Part shown: positions 12,473-19,066 of the stretch, in pieces | Position numbering within the stretch: the stretch's first letter is position 1 | How the letters are laid out: every line of letters begins with the position of its first letter | IMG/VR virus record: IMGVR_UViG_3300024518_002719 | Coordinates: 1 to 28,569 of that record | DNA from: a virus | Length of the DNA: 28,569 nucleotides | Strand: one strand, 5' to 3' | Notes under the pieces: model-generated | What the model saw: only the letters and a program-made list of their open reading frames with translations | Database searches by the model: none | Told to the model about the DNA's origin: nothing | Made by a program: the position numbers and the translations under genes

Positions 12473-13312
12473 ATGGCAGACGAGCAGACGATCAAGGTCA
12501 CGGTCGACGGTAAGGAACACACGGTTCCGCTACCCGAGGGTCTGGTGACCGTCGAGGATGTCAACGCGGGATATGTCCCGATCCTCCGACACACTAAAGA
12601 GACGAAACGGCTCAAGGATCTGCTCGAGAAAGTCCGTTCCCCGGAAGACCTCCTCGAAGACGAGGAGTTCCTCCAACGGATCGCGACGGAGAAGGCGGAC
12701 GTCCTGGCGCCCCTGATGGGGCTCAAGAAGGACGACCCGGAGGCGCTTCAGAGGGCAATCGAGGCCGCGAAAAAGAGATGGAAGGCCGAAGAGCTCGACC
12801 CAATAGTCGAAGACCGAGACCGCCAGGCGGCGGGCTCGAGGCGCGGCCGGCAGTTCCAGCTCCGGACCGTCGTCGGGGAAGCCCAGACGGCGCTCGGCGT
12901 CCATGAGCAAGCCTCGAAGGCCGTCAAGGGGATGTACGGAACGACGGAGGACCACGAACGGCGGGTCGCCTATGACGAGGAGCACGACGGTTGGTTCTGC
13001 GTCGATCCGGCGAAGCCCGTCGACGACGAGGGCCGTCCGAACTTCCTCCCGACCGGGAAGCCGGGGAAGGACAAGGCTCCCTGGCGGACCGTCGAAGAGG
13101 ATCTCGTCGAGGTCAAGGCCGGCGGCGATCACGACGTGCTCTTCCGCGCTGATGGTGGGCGCGGTGCAGGCTATCAAGGACCGGGAGGCCACCGAGGCGC
13201 AAAGACGGGCAAGGAACGCCTCGAGGAGGCCGCCAAGGCGGGCAACGAGGGGGAGTTTTGGGGGGGGATGGAGCAAGCCGCGCGAGAAGGCGCGGTAAAA
13301 CAAACCGAATAA
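12473..13312 (+). CDS. Putative capsid scaffolding protein
   Basis: The ATG follows AGGTGA at 12461. The 279-residue product is highly charged and helical, starting ADEQTIKVTVDGKEHTVPLP, then a coiled-coil-like region (about 40-115) rich in Lys and Glu, a variable middle, and a Gly-rich segment before a short charged helix at the end. This architecture and the position directly before the capsid gene are typical of scaffolds, which line the procapsid and bind the capsid protein through their C-terminus. Just before the end is an eight-G run (13260-13267) with a slippery heptamer G GGG GGG. No protease domain is visible in it. Confidence 0.7.
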   Translation: MADEQTIKVTVDGKEHTVPLPEGLVTVEDVNAGYVPILRHTKETKRLKDLLEKVRSPEDLLEDEEFLQRIATEKADVLAPLMGLKKDDPEALQRAIEAAKKRWKAEELDPIVEDRDRQAAGSRRGRQFQLRTVVGEAQTALGVHEQASKAVKGMYGTTEDHERRVAYDEEHDGWFCVDPAKPVDDEGRPNFLPTGKPGKDKAPWRTVEEDLVEVKAGGDHDVLFRADGGRGAGYQGPGGHRGAKTGKERLEEAAKAGNEGEFWGGMEQAAREGAVKQTE

Positions 13313-13358
13313 CAAGCGGGCGCGTCTCTGGCGTCGTCCCGCGTAAAGGAGCGGAACG

Positions 13359-14339
13359 ATGACAGAGATCACGGGCATCGCGACTAGTTATGACCTCCCG
13401 AATTATTTGGGAGTCCTGTTTCAAAAATCCGACAAGCCGAACTCTTTCCTCCGAGCCCTGAACGGGCTCGTGTTGGAAGCGGGCCAGATGCCCTCGGCGC
13501 GCCCAACCGGCCAACCCAAGTTCGCGATGGGCGTCAATTACGCGCTCCCAGCCCCCGCCCAGCCGGCGGTCCTCGAGGGCGCCTCGCCGACCGCGAGCGA
13601 GACCGACACCGCCCAGGAAGACAACATCGTTCAGATCTTCCATGAAGCGGTCGAACTCACCTACTCCCGCCTCGCAGCCACACAGGCGATCAGCGGCATC
13701 GCGTCGGCGCCCGGTGGCGGCGATGGAGCTCTGTTGAACCCGGGGACGTTCCCGTTCCAGCTCCGGCTCAAATACCAAAAAATCGCCCAGGACATCAACT
13801 TTTCCACCCTCCGAGGCAGCTACGCCTCGCCGGCGAACAACGTCACGGCGCGGAAGACGCGCGGCGTCCGGACCGCGATCACGACGCACGACACCGACGG
13901 CGCCGCGGGCGCCCTGACGAAGGCTATGGTGGAGGGGCATTTGCAGGGTATGGTCGAGGGTGGCGCGCTCGCGATGGGAGCCGACATTTGGGTCTTCGGG
14001 GCCGCGACCCCGATCAACAAACTGGCGGCGCTCTATAAGGGATCCGGGGACGTGCAGCCTCCGGTTTCTCGGACGGTCGTCGGCTTGCAGGTCCGGACCA
14101 TTTACACCGACTGGGCCGTGATGAACCTCGTCTGGGAGCCGGATGTCGCGGCGCTCGAGCTCGTCACGATTCAACCGCAGTTCTGCCAACTCGTCCACAT
14201 GCCGATCCCAGGGAAGGGCACCCTCTTCCCGGAGCCGCTCGATAAGGACGGGTCGGCTGAGAAGATGCAGATCTACGGGGAACTCGGGATCGACTACCGC
14301 TCGGAGTTCTATCACGGCGTGATCCGGGACTTCACCTAG
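13359..14339 (+). CDS. Major capsid protein (SU10/DUF5309-like HK97 fold)
   Basis: The 326-residue protein has GGAG at 13348 upstream. It shows the order I know from the DUF5309/SU10-type capsid family: an N-terminal part with FLRALNGLV, a conserved helix HEAVELTYSRLAATQAISG, then FQLRLKYQKIAQDINFSTLR, which is the spine-helix region, followed by RKTRGV and a C-terminal half with VMNLVWEPDVAALELV and EYHG-like ends. Position after a scaffold and before connector genes fits. HK97-fold capsid proteins form the icosahedral shell. A hairpin at 14360 follows the stop. Confidence 0.8.
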   Translation: MTEITGIATSYDLPNYLGVLFQKSDKPNSFLRALNGLVLEAGQMPSARPTGQPKFAMGVNYALPAPAQPAVLEGASPTASETDTAQEDNIVQIFHEAVELTYSRLAATQAISGIASAPGGGDGALLNPGTFPFQLRLKYQKIAQDINFSTLRGSYASPANNVTARKTRGVRTAITTHDTDGAAGALTKAMVEGHLQGMVEGGALAMGADIWVFGAATPINKLAALYKGSGDVQPPVSRTVVGLQVRTIYTDWAVMNLVWEPDVAALELVTIQPQFCQLVHMPIPGKGTLFPEPLDKDGSAEKMQIYGELGIDYRSEFYHGVIRDFT

Positions 14340-14359
14340 CCCGGACGCTGGACGTTCAC

Positions 14360-14385
14360 GAGACGGGCCCTCCGGGGCCCGTCTC
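14360..14385 (+). terminator. Perfect 11-bp hairpin after the capsid gene
   Basis: GAGACGGGCCC, loop TCCG, then GGGCCCGTCTC. The closing C(UCCG)G is of the stable UNCG tetraloop type. No T-run follows, so it may act as a partial terminator, a 3' end stabiliser of capsid mRNA, or a Rho-coupled stop. Confidence 0.6.
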
Positions 14386-14424
14386 TGGGATCTGGTCCAC
14401 CACTTACGGAAGAAGGGGCCACCG

Positions 14425-14697
14425 ATGGCGAAGGTCACGATCAGACACTACTCGGACTACCGCGACCTCTTGACCGGGGTCACGTTCACGCCGCAGAAGC
14501 GGCTCCGCTCCGAGATCTTCCCAGACGTTGACGAATCGGACGGCCCGATTATGGTCGGCGTCGCCGAGGTCGACGACGCGGAGGCGATCGCTCGGTTCAA
14601 AGCCAACCCGCAGGCGTTCCTCGTCGAGGGCACGCCGGCCGCGAAGCCGAGCGTAAAGTCGGCCGCGAAGCCGTCGGCCGCGAAGCCGAAGAAGTAG
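14425..14697 (+). CDS. Small protein with Ala-Lys-Pro tail (90 aa)
   Basis: The ATG follows AAGGGGCC. Residues 1-65 form a compact domain (VTIRHYSDYRDLLTGVTFTP, then GPIMVGVAEVDDAEAIARFK). The end is a repeated basic tail, AAKPSVKSAAKPSAAKPKK. Proteins with a small domain and such a tail commonly follow the capsid gene, acting as head accessory or connector proteins. I cannot name this one. Confidence 0.6.
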   Translation: MAKVTIRHYSDYRDLLTGVTFTPQKRLRSEIFPDVDESDGPIMVGVAEVDDAEAIARFKANPQAFLVEGTPAAKPSVKSAAKPSAAKPKK

Positions 14698-14701
14698 GCC
14701 C

Positions 14702-15514
14702 ATGCTCGGGACCGGTTATATCCTCTTTTCGATGGTCGCGCGCGACACGACGGACCTTACCGCCGGCGTGATCGACGGCGGAGTCTTTCCAACGGGCGGC
14801 CGCGTCCGGTGGCGGACGGAGCTCCGCGTCTCCGCGATCACGGGGACTCTGACGATCGAGCTCCAGGTGAGCCCGACCGGGCTCGACTCGACCTGGACGA
14901 AGGTCCACGGGGAGAGCGTGACCGCAGCCGGGACGACCGAGTTCGACGGGACCCTCGAGGTCAGCGTCGATCCGGTGGCGTTCACGGACGCACAGGTCGC
15001 GCCACGAGACCTCTACCTTCGCGCCCAAGTGACCGCGATCACGACGGCGACGTTCGACTATGTCGCCCGGGCGCCCTGGCTCGATCCAGACTATCAGCCT
15101 GACGCCGAGCGCCTCACGGAGGAGCTCCTCTCGTGGGATGACCGCGATCGGGCGATCCAGGAGGCGGAGTTCGACGTGATGCTCCTCCTATCGAGGAAGC
15201 CGCGCGTCCCGTTCACCACAGACTCGCACGCGCCGTCGATCCTGACGATCGACCCGATCGCGGTCGAACAGTCCGCCGGCGCCCCACGAGCCCTCGAGCT
15301 CGACGTCGACGTGACGCTCCCGGGCGCCCTCGAGGCGATCCAGTACGAGATCGCGGCCCAGGCCGAGCACCTCTTCCAGCGGGACCGGCTCTCGAGGAGT
15401 AAGGACTCCGAGGATCAGATCACGTGGCGAAAGATGGCGCGGCTCGCCCCGAACATCGGGGAACGGGTCCGCCACCTCCGCTCGCGCGAGGCCGCGCTCT
15501 TCATGGGGCGATGA
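14702..15514 (+). CDS. Head-tail connector/adaptor protein with an N-terminal beta domain
   Basis: In the first half, residues 30-130 are rich in strands (TGTLTIELQVSPTGLDSTWT, LYLRAQVTAITTATFDYVAR), like an Ig or decoration domain. In the second half, a helical region ends with ALEAIQYEIAAQAEHLFQRD and TWRKMARLAPNIGERVRHLR, which resembles the closing helices of connectors of the HK97 gp6 type. Such proteins build the ring below the portal. The decoration-like part might be an unusual fusion. A head fibre remains an alternative. Confidence 0.55.
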   Translation: MLGTGYILFSMVARDTTDLTAGVIDGGVFPTGGRVRWRTELRVSAITGTLTIELQVSPTGLDSTWTKVHGESVTAAGTTEFDGTLEVSVDPVAFTDAQVAPRDLYLRAQVTAITTATFDYVARAPWLDPDYQPDAERLTEELLSWDDRDRAIQEAEFDVMLLLSRKPRVPFTTDSHAPSILTIDPIAVEQSAGAPRALELDVDVTLPGALEAIQYEIAAQAEHLFQRDRLSRSKDSEDQITWRKMARLAPNIGERVRHLRSREAALFMGR

Positions 15515-15717
15515 ACCAGACCGTCATTCGGGCCCGGAAACACCAGGCGGAGGAGGTTCAGCAGGCGCTCCTCCACCTCCGGACCGCCGGCGCGACGGGG
15601 ATCCTGATCGAGGCGACCGAGACGTGCTCGCAGTGCGGGCAACCGTCCCGCCTCGTCACGCTGAACGGAGGCGGGCCGTGTATCGGCTGCACGCTGGGAT
15701 ATGAGGAGGAACTTTGA
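15511..15717 (+). CDS. Small zinc-ribbon protein (68 aa)
   Basis: Starts in an ATGA overlap. A basic helix (IRARKHQAEEVQQALLHLRT) precedes a compact zinc ribbon with CSQCGQPS and, about 20 residues later, CIGC. Zinc-ribbon proteins at this site, between connector and completion genes, may be small head or tail joining accessories, but the evidence is only the motif. It ends in a TTGA overlap with the next gene, where GAGGAGGA gives a strong ribosome site. Confidence 0.65.
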   Translation: MNQTVIRARKHQAEEVQQALLHLRTAGATGILIEATETCSQCGQPSRLVTLNGGGPCIGCTLGYEEEL

Positions 15718-16196
15718 CCTATTCGGTGACGGTCGACATCCGGGAGGCGCTCCAGCGGTTCGACGTGCTCCAGCGCTCGCTCCGGGACTTCCGGCCGGCG
15801 TTCGTCGTGATCGACAAGCACGTGACGACCGTCTTCGCGCGCCAGTTCGCTTCGCTCGGCGCGTTCGGCGGGACGCTCTGGGCGGCTTTGCGGCCGTCGA
15901 CGATCCGGGCGCGCGCGAGCGTAGGGCGCGGACGCGGCGGGATCCTTCGCGACACGAACCGGCTCTGGGCGAGCCTCGTCAAGGGACGCGGCCCCGAGAG
16001 CGTGCGGGTGATCGGGAAGGACGACTACCGGCGCGGGACCGCCGTCCCTTACGCGCAGTATCACCAGAGCGGGACCGCGTCAATGCCACAACGGCAAGTG
16101 ATCCCGGACCCGATGCCGCGCGCCGTGACGCAAGTCTGGGCGAAGATTCTCGCGCGGTACATCGAGACGGGCTCGCCGCTCAAGGGGCGGAGATGA
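15714..16196 (+). CDS. Phage virion morphogenesis / head-tail joining protein (Mu gpG / HK97 gp10-like)
   Basis: A TTG start overlaps the preceding stop. The 160-residue protein matches the phage virion morphogenesis pattern: SVTVDIREALQRFDVLQRSL, FAGTLWAAL-like center with GRGRGGILRDTNRLWASLV, YAQYHQSGTASMPQRQVI and a C-terminal helix. The family acts in tail completion and head-tail joining. The YHQSG and PQRQ segments are family hallmarks. Confidence 0.75.
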   Translation: MTYSVTVDIREALQRFDVLQRSLRDFRPAFVVIDKHVTTVFARQFASLGAFGGTLWAALRPSTIRARASVGRGRGGILRDTNRLWASLVKGRGPESVRVIGKDDYRRGTAVPYAQYHQSGTASMPQRQVIPDPMPRAVTQVWAKILARYIETGSPLKGRR

Positions 16197-16735
16197 TCAA
16201 GGAGACCCTCCGGATCGTCACGAAGGCGCTCCAGTCGGACGTCTACGGGGTCAACGTGATGCTCGAGCACATCCCGCTCGACGACACCGAGCACCCGCCG
16301 CCAGAAGTGAAGCGGATCCTCGAGGAGACCGTCTCCGACGAAGCGGCCCGCCTCGAGCGCCCGCGCGACTGGCCGGTGCTGATGGTGACGACGGAGGCGC
16401 CGACCCTGCTCGATCCAAGCTCGAAAGCGACGGCGCCGTATCGGGAGGACGGCCGCGTCTGGACGGCGATCCGCTATGCAAGCGGGGAGTCCGACGATGC
16501 CGAACGGCGCCGTCAACTCTACGACACGCTCCGGGCGGCGATGTACTCGCTCCGGAGCCTGATCCTCAAACACTCGGGCGACGCCGTGCAGAACAACGTC
16601 CAGCTCGTCTCGGTACAGACCCTCTTCTTCGGTGGGACCGAGAAGACGGAGCTCGACGAGGTCGGGCCGCTGATTGCGGGCGCGCTCCTGGTCGAGTGGT
16701 TCGTCCGGGACGAGCTCCCGGCGGCGATCCCTTGA
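16193..16735 (+). CDS. Tail terminator-like protein (180 aa)
   Basis: ATG 16193 is in the usual overlap. Positioned between the gpG-like protein and the major tail protein, it has the size and alpha/beta pattern of tail terminator proteins, which cap the tail tube and join it to the head. Strands (WPVLMVTTEAPT, VQLVSVQTLFFGG) alternate with helices (RRRQLYDTLRAAMYSLRSLI). The assignment is from position and overall shape, not from a diagnostic motif. A stand-alone minor connector is an alternative. Confidence 0.55.
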   Translation: MIKETLRIVTKALQSDVYGVNVMLEHIPLDDTEHPPPEVKRILEETVSDEAARLERPRDWPVLMVTTEAPTLLDPSSKATAPYREDGRVWTAIRYASGESDDAERRRQLYDTLRAAMYSLRSLILKHSGDAVQNNVQLVSVQTLFFGGTEKTELDEVGPLIAGALLVEWFVRDELPAAIP

Positions 16736-16785
16736 ACTGTCTCGGGGTCGTCTGCTCCGAGTACGTGACCGAAGGAGGCTTGAAC

Positions 16786-16944
16786 ATGCTCAGGATCAAG
16801 ATCGGGGACCAGGTCATCGAGGTCCCGGCCACGATCGCGAACGATCCCGTCGCGCTCGAGGGCTGGGTCGCCGAGCAGGGAAGTGCAGCACCGCCGGCGG
16901 CGACGCCGGAACCAACGGAAGGACCCGAAGAAGTCCCACAATAA
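16786..16944 (+). CDS. Small protein with Pro/Glu-rich tail (52 aa)
   Basis: ATG 16786 is preferred because GGAGG lies at 16774. The frame is open further upstream but overlaps the previous gene. A beta hairpin (MLRIKIGDQVIEVPATIAN) is followed by an Ala-Pro-Glu-rich tail (PPAATPEPTEGPEEVPQ). Such proteins occur near tail tube genes but I do not recognise the family. It is followed by a hairpin before the major tail protein. Confidence 0.5.
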   Translation: MLRIKIGDQVIEVPATIANDPVALEGWVAEQGSAAPPAATPEPTEGPEEVPQ

Positions 16945-16949
16945 AGCGA

Positions 16950-16968
16950 CGACGGGGTGAGCCCGTCG
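16950..16968 (+). promoter_or_regulatory. Hairpin before the major tail protein
   Basis: Stem CGACGGG / CCCGTCG with loop GTGAG, just upstream of the GAGGAGG ribosome site and ATG 16982. No T-run. It could stop transcription partly, or protect or regulate the tail-protein mRNA. Confidence 0.45.
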
Positions 16969-16981
16969 AGGAGGCTATAAC

Positions 16982-17986
16982 ATGCCTGGAGTAGCAGCGA
17001 AGACCACGGTCCTCCGTGGAGCGACTGGCAAGATAGAGGCGGTCTATGGGGACGCGGCCGCCCCGAGCAATACGACGGACGCGCAGCTCTTGTCGGAGAA
17101 GGCCGACTTACAAATCTCGTACCTCCAAAGTGGCGAACGGTCCCTCGGGATCGGGACGTCCGGCCAACTGCCCAACATGGCGCCGACCGGCCTTGAGGCC
17201 CAGGCGACCCTCCGGATGGAGATGGGCGGGTCGGACGTAGGTGACGCCTACGCGGCGGCGAACCGGACCCGGAACGACGAACTCCTCCGTTGTTCCGGAC
17301 ACTCGTCGACGGTTGACGCGACTCCGGGCTCGGAGTCGGTGACCTACGCACCGATCTCGGATCCGGCGAGCCTCGAGAGCGGGAGCTTCATCTTTTACGG
17401 GGACGGCCAGAAGTGGCCGGTCGCTGGTGTGTATAGCGATTTCTCGTTCGAGATCGACGTCTCGGGATCGAGCTTCGCGGTCGCGGAGTTCGCGATCCGC
17501 GGGATCGGGACACTCCCGACGGATATTGCGGTGCCGACGATCACGTACCCGACCGCCCTCGCGCCGCGCGCCCAGAATATCTCGTTCTCGATCAACGCCT
17601 TCACGACCGGGGTCATCCGCCGGGTGGCCTTCTCCAAAAACCTCGGACTCCTCTCGCGTGGCGACTTGAACGCGACCGACGGGTTCGCCGGCGCTGCCGT
17701 CGGCCGTCGTGGGCCGGAACTCGTCATCGAGATGGAGAAGACCGCCCTCTCGGGCTTCAACCCCTACACGCTCTGGGATGCCGCGACCCAGATGGTGATC
17801 AGCTTCACCGTCGGCCTCTCTGGAGGTCCCGGGCAGTTTGAGCGGTTCACGTTCAACATGCCACAGGCGCAGATCGTCAACGTCGAGGAGGGCGAGGAAG
17901 AGCCGGTCGCGCTCTGGACGCTGACCTGCCGCGTCCCGGTGAGTGCCGGTGGACTGGACGACGATTACACCCTCGTGTACGACTGA
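16982..17986 (+). CDS. Major tail (tube) protein
   Basis: The 334-residue product has a strong ribosome site (GAGGAGG). It is beta-rich and fits the pattern of siphovirus tube proteins: LQISYLQSGERS, then LRCSGHSST, SFIFYGDGQKWPVAGVYSDF, AEFAIRGIGTLP and a repeat-like C-terminal half (PRAQNISFSINAF, FTVGLSGGPGQFERFTFNMP). Position before the chaperone and tape measure genes supports the role: the protein polymerises into hexamer rings around the tape measure. Two domains are visible; the second could be a surface-exposed decoration. Confidence 0.8.
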   Translation: MPGVAAKTTVLRGATGKIEAVYGDAAAPSNTTDAQLLSEKADLQISYLQSGERSLGIGTSGQLPNMAPTGLEAQATLRMEMGGSDVGDAYAAANRTRNDELLRCSGHSSTVDATPGSESVTYAPISDPASLESGSFIFYGDGQKWPVAGVYSDFSFEIDVSGSSFAVAEFAIRGIGTLPTDIAVPTITYPTALAPRAQNISFSINAFTTGVIRRVAFSKNLGLLSRGDLNATDGFAGAAVGRRGPELVIEMEKTALSGFNPYTLWDAATQMVISFTVGLSGGPGQFERFTFNMPQAQIVNVEEGEEEPVALWTLTCRVPVSAGGLDDDYTLVYD

Positions 17987-18017
17987 CGCAGTGGAGGGCC
18001 CGGTATAGAGCGCCGGC

Positions 18018-18042
18018 GTGGGGAGGTCGCGAGCTCCCCCAC
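18018..18042 (+). terminator. Imperfect hairpin after the major tail protein
   Basis: GTGGGG pairs with CCCCAC, and AG with CT, with one bulged base and a loop around GTCGCG. It is 31 bp behind the stop, with no T-run. It may limit read-through into the chaperone genes, which are needed in lower amounts. Confidence 0.4.
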
Positions 18043-18074
18043 TCACTCGGACTTAACACTGGAGAATAGACCAG

Positions 18075-18347
18075 ATGGCAGGGACAACGATCAACATCAA
18101 GAGCGTGATGGCGAGCGGCATCGGGAGCCAGATCTCGGAAGAGGTCGCCGCGCAGATCACGGCGCTCGTCGTGGACGCCGAGGCGCTGCGGACGGGACTC
18201 GCCGCGCTCGCGGCCGCGCAGAACCTCGTCAACGCGAAGCTCGACGCGGACGCCGGCGTGACCGACGCCGACTATGCCGCGACCCACGACGTCGTCGTGA
18301 CGACCTACGACGCCGCCGGAGATATGACTGCCGCGAAGATCGAGTAG
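18075..18347 (+). CDS. Hypothetical small tail-region protein (90 aa)
   Basis: An ATG about 88 bases after the major tail protein, preceded by GGAG at 18061. It is helical and rich in Ala, Val and Asp (TALVVDAEALRTGLAALAAA) with an acidic end. No motif recognised. Its place between tube and chaperone genes suggests a tail role. Confidence 0.6.
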   Translation: MAGTTINIKSVMASGIGSQISEEVAAQITALVVDAEALRTGLAALAAAQNLVNAKLDADAGVTDADYAATHDVVVTTYDAAGDMTAAKIE

Positions 18348-18359
18348 TCTAGGAGGGCC

Positions 18360-18788
18360 GTGGCGAAGCCGAAGCAACTCAGCCCGTTTGACGCGGACGC
18401 CCACTCGGCCGCGCTGACCCGTCCGTCCGTCAAGATCGGCGGGCGGGTTCGCTCGGGCCGGATCCTCTCGGTCCTCGAGTGGCAACCGTTCCAGGAGAAG
18501 GTCGAGCAGCTCGAGAAGGGGCAGCTCGACCAGGAGGGGATCTTCCTCCTCTTCGAGGACTACGCGCGGGCGATCTTTCGCCGGCCGTGGTACAAGGGAG
18601 GCGGCCGGCGGATCGTGGGGCAGATCATGGCGCTCCCGCCGGGCGTGCTCCTGGAGACGTTCCGCGATTTTTTCGAGTGCCAAGCCCGAGCATCGAAGCC
18701 GGGCACGGTGAGGTCGACGACGGCCTCACAGAGTGGGAACGGGAGTTCGAGGCAACGCTCCCGAAGTCCGAGGAGCCCTCCGAGCTAA
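18360..18788 (+). CDS. Tail assembly chaperone, unshifted product (gpG-type)
   Basis: GTG 18360 has AGGAGG upstream. The 142-residue product has a lysine-rich start (AKPKQLSPFDADAHSAAL) and a helical domain with VLEWQPFQEKVEQLEKG, then FEDYARAIFRRPWYKGG. It is the usual partner of a tape measure gene, binding it during tail assembly. The last third after residue 105 is low-complexity Ser/Arg, as expected for the unshifted reading beyond the slippery site. Confidence 0.75.
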   Translation: MAKPKQLSPFDADAHSAALTRPSVKIGGRVRSGRILSVLEWQPFQEKVEQLEKGQLDQEGIFLLFEDYARAIFRRPWYKGGGRRIVGQIMALPPGVLLETFRDFFECQARASKPGTVRSTTASQSGNGSSRQRSRSPRSPPS

Positions 18789-19066
18789 AGTACCGGCTCC
18801 CGCTCCCGATCCAGATCGCGCAGTTCTGGCACTTCTACCCGGGGATCTTTTGGCGAGACGAATGGCCGACCGACGACAACGCGATCCCCTGGAAGCTCTT
18901 CTTCCTCTACTGGCAGACGCAATTCGCCGTCCGGGCCTACAACCGGCTCGAGATGGGGCACGCCGTGAACTTCGCGATCGGTAACGCCCTCGGCGGCAAG
19001 GAGGCCGGGACCGGGAAGACCTTCAAGCGCTGGATGAGCGAGGCGTTCCCGGGGAGGGGCACCTAA
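18360..19066 (+). CDS. Tail assembly chaperone fusion via -1 frameshift (gpGT-type)
   Basis: The heptamer T TTT TTC at 18668-18674 is in the correct phase for -1 slippage (codons ttt ttc in the 18360 frame). After it, the -1 frame reads RVPSPSIEAGHGEVDDGLTE and continues to 19064-19066 with typical chaperone C-terminal sequence (IQIAQFWHFYPGIFWRDEW, PWKLFFLYWQTQFAV). The fusion is 235 residues. The frameshift pair upstream of the tape measure gene is conserved in many long-tailed phages; the ratio of products matters for tail assembly. The stop overlaps the tape measure ATG by one base. Confidence 0.85.
18668..18674 (+). promoter_or_regulatory. Slippery heptamer for -1 programmed frameshift
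   Basis: T TTT TTC in the frame of the 18360 gene is a canonical X XXY YYZ site, placed where the downstream -1 frame becomes the coding one. No obvious downstream pseudoknot was worked out. Confidence 0.85.

Noticed and set aside
13113-14438. Minus-strand open frame opposite the capsid gene
   Set aside because: The capsid protein is recognisable on the + strand, and no ribosome site or sensible domain is seen on the minus strand.
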